This document shows positions 34,314 to 44,376 of a stretch of 64,000 nt of DNA, in pieces (position 1 is the first letter of the stretch; each line of letters begins with the position of its first letter). A program made the translations under genes and the position numbers. The stretch is taken from positions 1,054,001-1,118,000 of the forward strand of contig JASKOT010000001.1 in the NCBI GenBank assembly GCA_032158125.1, read 5' to 3'. The notes under the pieces are model-generated. The model was not told where the DNA came from. It did no database searches and saw only the letters and a list, made by a program, of their open reading frames with translations. The DNA comes from Papiliotrema nemorosa. Its lineage: Eukaryota; Basidiomycota; Tremellomycetes; Tremellales; Rhynchogastremaceae.

Positions 34314-35331
34314 ATGCCAGGCGCACCGGCCGCTCCCGTTCTCTACAAATTCCCCGAGGTCAACGACTTGACCTCGTCCTTGGCCAACTTTATCCTCAAG
34401 GCTCAGACTGATGCTATCGCCAAACGAGGTACATTCACTATCGCCCTCTCGGGTGGATCCCTCCCCAACAACCTCAAACCCCTGGTCGGGATGGAGGGTA
34501 TAGAATGGGACAAATGGGAAGTCTTCTTTGCCGACGAACGAATCGTCCCTCTTGATCACCCGGAATCCAACTATTCTGCATGCGCCAAGGCATTCCTCGA
34601 CCATGTGCCTATCAAAAGGGAACAGATCCATACCATCAACACGGAGCTCTTCCTCGACACGACGAGGACAGACCCGACGGCCGAGCCTAGCGATAAAGAC
34701 AAGAGCGAGGAGGAGGCGGTGGAGATTGCGGACGATTATGAGAAACAAATCGTGGCCAAGTTTGCAGGTGCCAATGCGGCTAGGTACCCCACTTTTGACT
34801 TGATCTTGTTGGGCATGGGACCGGATGGACACACTTGCTCCTTGTTCCCCGGACACGAACTACTGGCGGAGAATGACCGATGGGTAGCGGAGATTCTGGA
34901 TAGTCCCAAGCCTCCCGCAAGGCGGATCACTTTTACGTGAGTGGAGCATTCGAGCTGTAGGAGGCCACGTTATTGATGTCCAGCTATCCAGTGTTGAATC
35001 ATGCTTTCCGATGCGCGTTTGTCGCTGTGGGAGAAGGCAAACAGGACACATTGCAACAGATTCTCGACCGACCAGAAGAGGGTCTGCCGTGTTCTCGAGT
35101 CCGACCCATCTCGTAAGCTTTCCCGCACTCGTGCATGACCACTCGAGCTGATACGATAGACCCGGATTGGTGTTCTGGTTTGTTGACAATGCCGCTGGAG
35201 CAAAGGTCAAATACCCTGGTACGGAATACAAATGGATCGAGGATGAACAAATGGTCGAGGGCGATGATCCAGTCGCACTCGAGCGAAAGAAGCTCAAAGA
35301 GGAGATGGATGCCGTGGTCAAGAATGCTTGA
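34314..35331 (+). CDS. 6-phosphogluconolactonase (Sol family)
   Basis: Three exons (34314-34936, 34984-35112, 35160-35331) give 307 residues. Family motifs are clear: [13 protein letters not shown] near residue 42, [20 protein letters not shown] near 68, and [19 protein letters not shown] near 160. The enzyme hydrolyses 6-phosphogluconolactone to 6-phosphogluconate in the oxidative pentose phosphate pathway in the cytosol. An acidic insert ([15 protein letters not shown]) before the GMGPDGHT motif is typical of fungal forms, and the C-terminus (about residues 250-307) is charged. The ATG has an ideal CCACCATG context. Yeasts have several SOL paralogues, so I give no symbol. Confidence 0.95.
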
Positions 35332-35812
35332 ACCGGTCTGGGTGGGGGATCTGGGGACAAGGGGTCGATCAGAAGCAAGAGTAAAATGTGACAAGACGAC
35401 GTCGATGGGATACCGACGATATATAGATGCGAGCAGGATGCATAATATAGAAGCATAGGGACGATCATCTCGGAGCACATCTCGGATCCGCGTCTAAAAA
35501 GAGGCGTCGCGATAACCCGAAGCACCCATCGCTAATTGGCCGATGTTGCAGCCAGTCGTGTCGAGTCGAATCACCCATGCCATGTAGTATCTCTTTTGCA
35601 TATTCCGGACTGGACTGCTGAGTAAGAAACAAGCCATCCCGTCGCGTGGATCTCTGATCTCCCAAGCGAGATAGATCAGATCAGCTGAAGGACGCGACGA
35701 CGACGTGATAGGTCGAATCAACCGCCGTCGACTCGACTCGTCCACTCAGCCGGTACGCCGGTTGACCTGCACCTCGGAAAGGTATAAAAAACACAGAGCA
35801 TAAGCTCCCATC
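35332..35812. promoter_or_regulatory. Intergenic, arrestin-like gene promoter
   Basis: 481 bp between two plus-strand genes. A TATAAAAA box sits 30 bp before the next ATG. The rest shows no gene or repeat. Confidence 0.4.
35783..35790 (+). promoter_or_regulatory. TATA box of the arrestin-like gene
   Basis: TATAAAAA lies only 30 bp upstream of the ATG at 35813. If it is used, the leader must be very short, or transcription starts upstream by another route. Confidence 0.45.
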
Positions 35813-38123
35813 ATGCCGTCGCGGGATACCACCCCCCGACATTCTCCACCTCCTAGGTCGAGCTCGACTTCTGCTCTGATGCGATCCAGACAGCCCGGCT
35901 CGGCCTCTTCCCAGGCTTCCTCCTCCACTACCAACCTTGTCCGCTCACAGACTCCCCCTCCTACCAGCTCAATCCTCTCTCCACCTTCTTATGCTCACTC
36001 CTCGTTGGACAGATCACCCGCGACAAATCTTATGGAGCTTGAAACAGCGCATAGAGTCCCCGTGCCGATATACCTCCGACCGAGCAGCCCTCAAGCTGCA
36101 AGCAGTAAAGGGCAACTGAAGATTCATGTTCCGGCATGGTACGTCACCTTACTCTATACCTCTACCCTGAAACACAACGCACAGATCTTGGATAAGATGA
36201 ACCAATGCTGATCGCTCAGGGGAGTAGTATTCGTCCGTCCACCAAAGCAAGATGAGCTGCACCCATTGGATGGCGGCTCGTCTAGACAACCCCCTTCCAA
36301 CGATACAGCCCTCACTGGGTCGCTGGAGGTGATCATGAAGGAGCGCCGGAAAGCACATTCCATCTCTGTCGGTGTACAATCCGTCTGTCGATTACATATG
36401 GGTGTTCAAAGAGGATGGGAGGAAGATGGGATCTTTGAAAGAGGAGTCGAGATACTAGGTGGGACAGAAGATGGGATATGGCTCGAGAAAGGATCCCAAA
36501 ATTTCACATTCGCCATTCTCCTTCCTGCGACTCTGGCCACGCATGACAAACACCAATTCGGAAGGGTCAGCTATATCCTCACGGCCAGGGTGGAAGGTGC
36601 CCCAGCGACTTGGAGTCTGGGTGCAATGTGGAAATCCAAAGAATCTACACTTGATAATGACATTGAGTTCAAGACGGATTTCGAAGCTGTCATTGCGAGG
36701 TCGGACAAGTTGGCACACGAGTTGCAATCTTCCCCCAAGATGGAACCCAGGAGGACGTCTTCGTCGCCAAGTGGTCTCAGCCCGCAAGTCCGAGCTTTGG
36801 GGTTGAACCTTTCACCTACCGACGAATCGGCCATAGCCCTAGGCGAAGGATCGCCCTCGTTGGATGGACTGTACATTCGCCGGCCGTCTACCGACCTAGA
36901 GCGGGTACCCTCTCTCAACCTCGCTGGCGGGTCACCTCTAGTCAACCAGCGTGAAAGGCGCGATTCAGTCGGCTCTTCCCATAGTACCGTCAAAAGTCCC
37001 GGAAACAAAGATGAATGGCTGAAGGGAGATCTACACGCATCAAGGAGTCTTATCGTCCACGCCAACCCGAATCCCACAGGCGGTGTCACCCAGCTAGACG
37101 TTCGAAAAGCTGGAGCCGCAGAGGGTTTAGGCCCATGGAGATTCGCCTTCTCATCTGATGTGGTGAGTCTATCTTGAAATTTCATTCTGAGCTAATTGAC
37201 AGTTTACAATCTCAGGAGTGGTGCTCATCTCAATGCATATGCCCAATCCTTCGCCGGACGCTACCATTTTCTACACCCGAGTTTTGCTCGTTCAAAACTA
37301 TACCATCGTCTCCCCTCGGAATCCCAACGACACACCGCATCGACCAGAGGCAGCTAGGAATCATGTCTTGTATCAAGTCGGACGACCACACAAGGCGCAT
37401 GAAAAATTTCCAGGACACGAGTTGGACTGCCTATGGAGAGGTCCGGGCGCTGGGGGCTCGGGGATATGCGATGGAGAAGAAGGAGGGTGGAAGACTAAAG
37501 CCGTGGCGAGGTTGCCGAGTCATGACAAGATCCGACCATCCACCAATGAGGGGTAGGTCTGGAGTCTATAGCACAAGTTTGCGCGGATTGCTGATTGTCA
37601 GTACAATCACACCTATACGTGTCACGCATGATCTGGTCTGGCAGGTGTTCTACTCGATCGAGGGGAGGAAAGTGAACGAGGCTCCTGTCACAGGTCCTGG
37701 TGAACTACGTATGATGGCGGTCAAGATACCCATCAATGTGCCTTCGGTGAGTATACCAGTAGAACCGATTCAAGATCTGACAAGTTCAGTGTTGCAACAC
37801 CACGAACGCCTTGGATCTTCCAACTTGTGAGTTCTGCTTGTCAGTCGTATTTGGCATGAGCTCATGTGCCAGATGAGAGAGCGGGAGAAGGTCCAGCGCC
37901 GGATATAGACGCCATCATCTCTTCCCGGCCGTCGAGCAAATATTGTCAGTGCGGATATACGTTTGCTGAATTGGGTGAAGCAGCCATGAGGAGGATGCAG
38001 GCGCAAGAGCAGGAAGAAGCAGAAGAAGAATTGAGAGACAGAGCTTGCGGGGCGGTAGACGAGGCGGGAGAGAGGAAGATTGAGATGGAGAGAAGGGGGA
38101 GTGGGGGTGTAAACCGGCATTGA
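35813..38123 (+). CDS. Arrestin-like protein (alpha-arrestin type)
   Basis: Six exons (35813-36138, 36220-37162, 37203-37552, 37602-37746, 37790-37826, 37873-38123) give 683 residues. A disordered S/P/T-rich N-terminus of about 75 residues precedes an arrestin-N-like beta sandwich (VPVPIYLRPSS, GSLEVIMKERRKAHSISVGV, NFTFAILLPATLATHD, YILTARVEG). A phospho-site-rich insert follows (SSSPSGLSPQ, ERRDSVGSS), then an arrestin-C-like part (PIRVTHDLVWQVFYSIEG, ELRMMAVKIPINVPS). The tail holds a CQCG motif in SSKYCQCGYTFAEL and an E/R-rich helix. Alpha-arrestins link ubiquitin ligases to membrane cargo. I see no PPxY motif, so a Rsp5-adaptor role is not supported directly. Confidence 0.8.
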
Positions 38124-38273
38124 GCGGGCATTGATCATCTAATAGCTTTATATTATCGTATAGTCTCGTGCACACTAGCACAGTTTACAACGTCAAAGTA
38201 AATTACATTCACAGTATGATACAACCCGCCCAAAACATCGTGTCACGCTGTCAAGCAAGACTTAAAGCGATTC

Positions 38274-39499
38274 TCACCGTGCTCTCATCCCTACGGAGAA
38301 ACCCCTTAATCGCATCTTTACACACTGCTCGTAGTGCCAAGCGATCAAGCGTTCGTTAGGCGGATCGTACTCTGCTCGAAAATGAGTCGAAGGAATCTTC
38401 TTGCCGTGAAACTCTGTCAAGCCAGGTTGCGGGCTGAAAACATGGACGTACAAGTCCGAGCCCTGACATGAGTCTGCGGGCCCAGGGGGTAGGTCTCACT
38501 TTGGGGTAGAACGACCCGTGAGCGAATCATACAGCTTGTGCAGTGTCTTATCCAGGAGAATATGTCATAATCCAGGCCTACTCACTAGGGCCCAGAACAT
38601 AGAGCAATGGTGAATGAACAGGAAGGAAAGGTGTTCAGGCAGATCTGTACCTCGTCTATATAAGTTGATACATCGAGAACCCACCTCGGGTTCGAAGAAT
38701 GTATATTGTTGTCAACTACTAGACTACATTGCTCGACTACTTGACTACCCCAAGCAAGGCGACCACTGGAGCTACCGAGACTGTAGGTCTCTGACAGAAT
38801 ACCAGCGTCCTCGCGACACGTATCGTCCTCTGAGCCGGCAAGTCGTGCGTACACCTAAGATGAGGGTACGAATTTGTCTTTGGGGAGTATATTCACATCA
38901 AGCCTATTGGAGGGGACGATATGTGCAGCATCGCATGAGGTCGGGCGATGTCCTGTGATGGGACATACGCCATCACGGCCCACGATCAATTCACGAAAGC
39001 CAATCTGAAGGTCGGCTCTACCTCGTAGACCTTACCGCTTACCTGATCGAGGTGACTCCGCGATTCGTCAGGGGACTCTGTAGATGCAGAATCGACGGCA
39101 TCGTCCGGTGCCAACACCGAGCTGAGATACTCTGGATCACGAGAAAATCTCACTTCTGTAGGAGAATCTGAGGGTCAATCAACAGTTGAGGAGGATGGAA
39201 GTGTTCAGATACGTTCCTGCAGCCAGACCAATATAGCGGAAGATTCCTGGACTGGGTTGAGCGTCAAGATCCATCGGTTTAGAGTCTGCGCCGATTATCA
39301 CGTGCGAATGGTCGGCTGCTGTAACGACAAGGAGCGAAACGACGAAGCAGACGTATCTCCAGGTATCGTCCCCTCCTTGGCGTGTCAATTGAATCGTAAA
39401 AGAAGCGATGACTGTATCGACCGATGAGATGATTCGCACGACTTGACCTCGGGGCCACGCCGTCGTTGATTTTGTGTATGATACGTGGTCGACCTCCAT
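38274..39499 (-). pseudogene. HNH-nuclease-domain protein, apparently decayed
   Basis: This matches a protein family that I know as expanded in Tremellales: an N-terminal beta domain, then an HNH_2-type nuclease core. Readable exon pieces on the minus strand are: from ATG 39499, SVDTVIASFTIQLTRQGG then DDTWRYVCFVVSLLVVT; SPTEVRFSRDPEYLSSVLAP (near 39170); GFRELIVGRDGVCPITG then SCDAAHIVPSN, the HNH core (38990-38900); VYARLAGSEDD; ILLDKTLHKLYDS (near 38560); and YVHVFSPQPGLTEFHGKK ... LIAWHYEQCVKMRLRGF, ending at TGA 38274-38276. Several joins fail: the first intron is out of phase with its best donor, a TGA directly precedes HILLDKTLHK with no acceptor after it, and the next intron also mismatches. 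The family role is unknown; a nuclease fold is inferred. Confidence 0.6.
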
Positions 39500-40086
39500 G
39501 ATCTACGTGTTTGGCAAGAAGATATGTTCGGTCTGTGGGTAACAACGCAATGTCTGGTGGCAGGATGATGTTTCAGGTTCCACGTCAGTTCACCCCGCAG
39601 CGCAACAATCACGCTTGCGATCGTCTCTCGTTCAGCTTTTATCATAGAATGGAGGGGAAAGCACGGCATAGATGGCGAGTGGGGTTAATGACTCGGCATT
39701 GAATGGGCATTGGCAAACCGTTGACTCTCATGTCGCATACTGTAGATGCACCAGCACGATCTTGTATTAGGATATTGAGTAGATTTCAATTACGATGCAA
39801 CATGTATTGTCCGTGTCCTTGACCTCGACGCTCCTGGGTGCTGCGTCTAGTCTTGTGATGGTCATACGCCTTTTCACAGAATTGATTTCTGAATGGGCTG
39901 CTGATCCCGATTACGTTACAGGTCAGCCAGCCGCTGACCTCCACCATGGCCGACCTTCTTTATAAGCATTCAGCACGAGTTCTCGAGTAGTGAATAATCA
40001 TGAGCCGTCGATCGCACGCACCGCTTGACACTGAGCTCCAAACAAACATCACGACTTGATCATTCAATTAACTTTGTCTCAGCAGC
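39500..40086. other. Divergent gap between the HNH remnant and the MFS gene
   Basis: 587 bp. A minus-strand frame with its own ATG near 39669 overlaps the HNH start region, but has no family motif. The right end is the likely MFS promoter and leader (an AC-rich stretch before 40087). No TATA box or repeat is clear. Confidence 0.3.
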
Positions 40087-41874
40087 ATGTCACTCGAGCA
40101 AATTCCGTTGAGTATGCGCGCGACCGATGAGCTTCCAATGGACACCATTGGCAGTCAATCAGTCGTTGATGATACGACAGCGTACCATGAAGGTGGATAC
40201 GGCTGGATCGTTACAGCAGGTAAGTCACCTCTCATTGGTCTGCAACGATGTCAATGAATCCTTTTACTAGCATCGTTCATCCTCATGTTCACCTCGGGAG
40301 GCAGCCTCTATGCGTGGGGTGTTTTTCAATCCGAATTCGTCCATCGAGGCCTGGGCTCAAGTCTCGCTGTGAGTGCAATCGGAGCGGTCTCGGCTTGCTG
40401 TTACGGAATCGGTTGTCTGCCGGTGAGGATCATGTCTCTGTTGCTTTGGTTCTCGATTGACGGATTGTCAAGGCTTCAAAGTTGGCCGCTCGGCCTGATG
40501 GATTACGGCGTGTGGCTTTATTGGGTACAATCACGGCCTCGCTGAGTTTCATACTTGCAAGCTTCAGCATCGACAGCTTTGTGGGATTGATTATCCTGCA
40601 CGGATTCATGTATGGCATTGGAGGATCGTTCGCGTATCTAGTGCGTGTGCCGAGAGAGTGTTCACGACACGACCAATCGTCCAATGCGCTCATCTCCGTC
40701 AGGTGGCTTTCACGGCGCCTAGCCAGTGGTTCATACGTCGCCGAGGACTTGTGACGGGTTTCTCATCATGCGGTGCCGGTATCGGGGCCGCAGTAATATC
40801 TATCGTTGGTTTCAATCTGTCAAGTAATAAAACGACCAGTTCACTCATGCACAGGTGACACAGCGAATGGTGAAATCTGTAGGATTAGCGTGGACATACC
40901 GATGTCTAGGTTTAGCCATGGGCGCTTGCGGCGCAGTGAGCATGACGCCTTTCTCTACGTTTAGTATCTGACAACGATTGCCTGCGGCTTTACTCCTCCG
41001 AGACGGTCCTGTGCTCGCACAAGCTGTACACGCTCCGCCAGGAAAGCCATTATTCCGAAGCTCCCGATTCATTCGGATACTGGCAGCGTGCTGCATCGCG
41101 TCATATCCATTCTTCATCCCACCATACGTATGTTATTGCAAGGCTACTTCTTGCTGAAAGACAGTACATACCGCAATATGGTCAGCCAAAGTCTTCTTGC
41201 ATTACAGCAAATCCTCCAGTGTTGACAATCGCAGCTGAATCAATCGGGCTGTCCGCTTCGCAAGGCGCGTTCTATTCGTCCATGTACAACATTTCATCCG
41301 CTGTAGGCCGAGTCAGTTTCGGCCTCATCGCGGACTTGATGTTGGGCGTGAGTTGCGGTGCACGCGAGTTTCTCATGCATATTGACCCTCCAGAATATGA
41401 ATGCTTGGTCTATTAGTACCCTACTCATCGCCCTCAGCTCCCTTCTTATATGGCCAAGGGCTGTCAACCAAGGACTCGTGATACTGTAAGAGCGGAAATG
41501 CAAGACCGCAGCTGAGATATGAAGGTTCGTCGTCCTCAATGGCGCGGGTGCAGGCGGCTTCTTCTCCCTGCAAGCCAGCGTCATGGGTCAAATCGTAGGC
41601 GATCGACGGCTGCAGGTCGGAATGGGGTGGCTGGAGGTATCGCAGAGTCTAGGGTTTCTAGCTGGTCCCTTGTCGGCTGGAGCTTTGTTAGACGCGTTCG
41701 GGGGACCCAACGCCGGTCCCGAACCCTATCGTCCCGCCATTGTAGGTACTATCCACACTTGGGCCCGGGGCTGATAGACGACAGTATTTGGTGGGTGCGA
41801 CGACTGCTTTGGCGTGGATTCTCATGCTATCGGTCCGCATGAGCAGCAGTCGGAGATTCTGGCACAAAGTTTGA
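40087..41874 (+). CDS. MFS transporter, monocarboxylate-porter type, with an in-frame TGA
   Basis: Ten phase-consistent exons give 454 codons: 40087-40219, 40271-40422, 40482-40640, 40703-40804, 40855-41127, 41165-41180, 41220-41347, 41394-41485, 41525-41741, 41785-41874. Family marks are GGYGWIVTAASFILMF at helix 1, YAWGVFQSEFV, the SQWFIRRRGLVTGFSSCGAG loop into helix 5, NISSAVGRVSFGLIADLM, and GWLEVSQSLGFLAGPLSAG near the end. It should carry a monocarboxylate or similar solute across the plasma membrane by proton symport. One codon in exon 5 (40969-40971) is TGA in the central loop, just before QRLPAALLLRDG. A 39-nt GT-AG segment (40964-41002) could remove it in frame, but its branch-like CTGAC lies at the wrong end. 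So the gene is either a young pseudogene or has one more tiny intron. Confidence 0.75.
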
Positions 41875-42291
41875 AACCCGCATTGTCTGGACGCAGCATT
41901 CCTCACACTGGTCAGCGCAGCGCACATGGCAAAGCACCGGCTTGGGCAACAAGGTGTATAGCCGGCCGTCCCGCATCTATTCGATGTTTAAGAATTGCAA
42001 TGACAATGAAAACCGAATGCCATGTTGTGTCTGACTTGGCTTCTGTCGAATCAGCAATGAAGATGGGATCTTGAATATTCATCCCTCGACTGCTTATGAT
42101 CATCACTTCCAACATGACACGTGCAGACTCGGCTCCAGCACGTTCCGTTGCTGATTATCATCTTGGATGCTCGAGTATGATCGCATTGGAGTGAGAGCTC
42201 TGCTTGAATTGTGATATGTCAATGCATTAGTCCAATCGCGCCGTCCATTTCCATTGCTGTGCATTCGAGTTTTCATCTTAACCCTGTACAC
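41875..42291. other. Convergent spacer
   Basis: 417 bp between the MFS gene (+) and NDUFA12 (-). No gene, repeat or RNA feature is visible. Confidence 0.35.
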
Positions 42292-42926
42292 CTATGCCGT
42301 CTTCTCGGTCGCCCCTCCCCGCTTCGCGACAACAGGATCCCAAGCTCGAACCTTTGGCGCGGTGGTTGAATAAGTGATAAATCTTCCTCGGGTTCCACTC
42401 AGGTTCTCAACGTAATCCGCCTTCCAAGGTGGAGAACTAGCTTGAACAATGGGGTCCTCGGTAGGGGGATCTTTTCGGATATGGTGCAACCACGAGTGCC
42501 ATTCCGGTACAGCTTGAGAGGCATTGTAGTCGTGTTGAGAATAATCTACCCATCTGTGTCGACCTGAATGTCAGCGACATCCAAGTGGACACTGGATCGT
42601 CCAGCTAATCTTTGGGAGAGAAGGGGTCATGGACATTGGGAGGAATGTCTCAGAACGGGATAAAATCAACTCACCTGGGACCTCCTCTCCGTACTCTACA
42701 TTCTCGTAATACCTGTTTCCAAGCTGGTCCGTTCCGACCAGTCGACCGGCTTTAGCATCCCCAATGTACCTAGACATGAGTATGCGATCCACAATATTCA
42801 AGATGCGCGGAGAGTCGCTCCTGCTGGTGCAGATCAGGGCGCGCTGGAGACATACCACATCTGCCTGTACCACTCCTTGAACCCCACTCTCCTGAAATTC
42901 CTTATTGTCCTAGCGAGCGAGACCAT
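42292..42926 (-). CDS. Complex I accessory subunit NDUFA12 (B17.2 family)
   Basis: Three exons (42926-42856, 42769-42675, 42563-42292) give 145 residues. The family signature is GRLVGTDQLGNRYYENVEY then RHRWVDYSQH, followed by VPEWHSWLHHIRKDPPTED. The N-terminus (VSLARTIRNFRRVGFKEWYR) is basic and amphipathic. This subunit sits in the matrix arm of NADH:ubiquinone oxidoreductase. Its presence shows that the organism has a respiratory complex I, unlike baker's yeast. The length matches the family. It is divergently paired with FCF1, with 204 bp between the starts. Confidence 0.93.
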
Positions 42927-43130
42927 GTTGGACTGATTATAGGATGGCTGAAAGACGACGAATGGTAAGTGAGCCAATGCAGGACCCTCTCGTGATGACT
43001 TTATTTGGGGGAACCCTTTACGGGTGGCAAATGCCTCGTCTCGGATCCGAAGAGTTGCCTCTCGACCAAGATTTCAGAATTCGTTAAAGGGGTGTTTTGA
43101 CAACTCGACCACTGATCAGACGAGCTCAAG

Positions 43131-44130
43131 ATGGTGAGTATCATTATCAAGCGATGAAAGAGTGATTCGACTAACAAGAAAGGGGAAGGCGAAACAGACG
43201 AGAAAGTTCGCCGCTGTAAAGCGGATGATCAAGCCGACTGATCCTCGATTGTGAGTTGCCCCACCTCACAGGGCAGAGGTGTAGCTAATGAACAGGAAAG
43301 AGAATGTCGAGAAAGCTGCCAAGAAAGCAGAAAAGGAGAAGATTGTAGAGGAGAAGAAGAAAGTGTGAGTACTCGCTCAACATCCCTTGCCGCGTCTTGG
43401 TCGACACCCACGCACCCGATCCCCGTTCACTCTCCTTCGCCAATCCCGAGGAGCATCTTCATGCTCGACTTCAAGGCAGCCCGCTGATTTCTAGTGCCCA
43501 AGTCTCCTCTTCACTCTTCTTATCACACAATACCGACCTAGGACCACCATTCAGGATATTGGTCGATACGAATTTCATAAATTTCAGTATACAAAACAAG
43601 ATTGAACTCGTTCAAGGGATGATGGATTGTCTTATGGCGAAGTGTCAGTCGGCGTGCCCTGTGGAATGAGCTGAATTGACGTCAAGGTATACCGACCATC
43701 ACCGATTGCGTCTTGGCAGAATTGGAGAAGCTCGGTCCGAAGTATAGGCTCGCTTTGAAGATTGCCAAAGATCCACGGTTTGAGAGGTTGCATTGTGATC
43801 GTATGTTAACTCAGCCTTCTCGTTATCCTCATCATCCGTTCGATCCACTGCTTCACTGTACAAGCTGTGCAGTCAACATATGGCTGCGATGTTCTCTTGT
43901 TAAAGAATTCTAATGTTAGACGGTGGAACGTACGCAGATGACTGTCTCGTCAATCGAGTCACGGTCCACAAATGCTACATTGTCGCGACTGTCAGTTGAT
44001 GATCTCCCAGTCGTGATGAGCTGACGTGTAGTGCGATAGAGATCTCCGCAGAAGAATACGCAAAGTCCCCGGTGTTCCCCTCATGTACGTCGTGAAACAT
44101 CGATATCAGATTGAACGACTTCCAGAGTGA
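43131..44130 (+). CDS. FCF1: Fcf1/Utp24 PIN-domain rRNA-processing nuclease
   Basis: Seven exons give 190 residues; the first coding exon is the ATG codon alone. Exons: 43131-43133, 43183-43250, 43296-43364, 43495-43643, 43687-43800, 43920-43990, 44032-44130. The sequence starts [17 protein letters not shown], then a KE-rich helix, then the PIN domain: [19 protein letters not shown] with the catalytic Asp, [36 protein letters not shown] and [20 protein letters not shown]. Fcf1 cuts pre-rRNA at sites A1/A2 in the small-subunit processome. The fourth exon is preceded by a 130-nt intron, long for this genome. All splice phases agree, and the length matches yeast Fcf1 (189 residues). Confidence 0.95.
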
Positions 44131-44376
44131 GCCATTTTACTTTAGTGCTTGTTGTTGTCGCTGAAGGTTCAGCGCTGGAGCAGCTTTCCACTAGATGTCT
44201 TTTCCATCATACTACCTGTACATTGTGTTGTATGTGTACATTACATGCATTGATACGGCTACATTATGTCACTATACTCACAGTGGCATCAAGAGAACAT
44301 CAGATCATAGAATCCTACAAGCTGATCAAGAATCCTGTACTACATCGGCATAACCACACATCAAGCAATACAAGCC

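Noticed and set aside
35107..35860. Minus-strand frames near the 6-phosphogluconolactonase 3' end
   Set aside because: They overlap a well-supported plus-strand enzyme gene and its flank, and show no domain.
43397..43494. Frame inside the FCF1 intron continuing into the PIN exon
   Set aside because: The intron has good GT-AG ends and the Fcf1 family sequence continues directly across it. The extra residues are not in the family.
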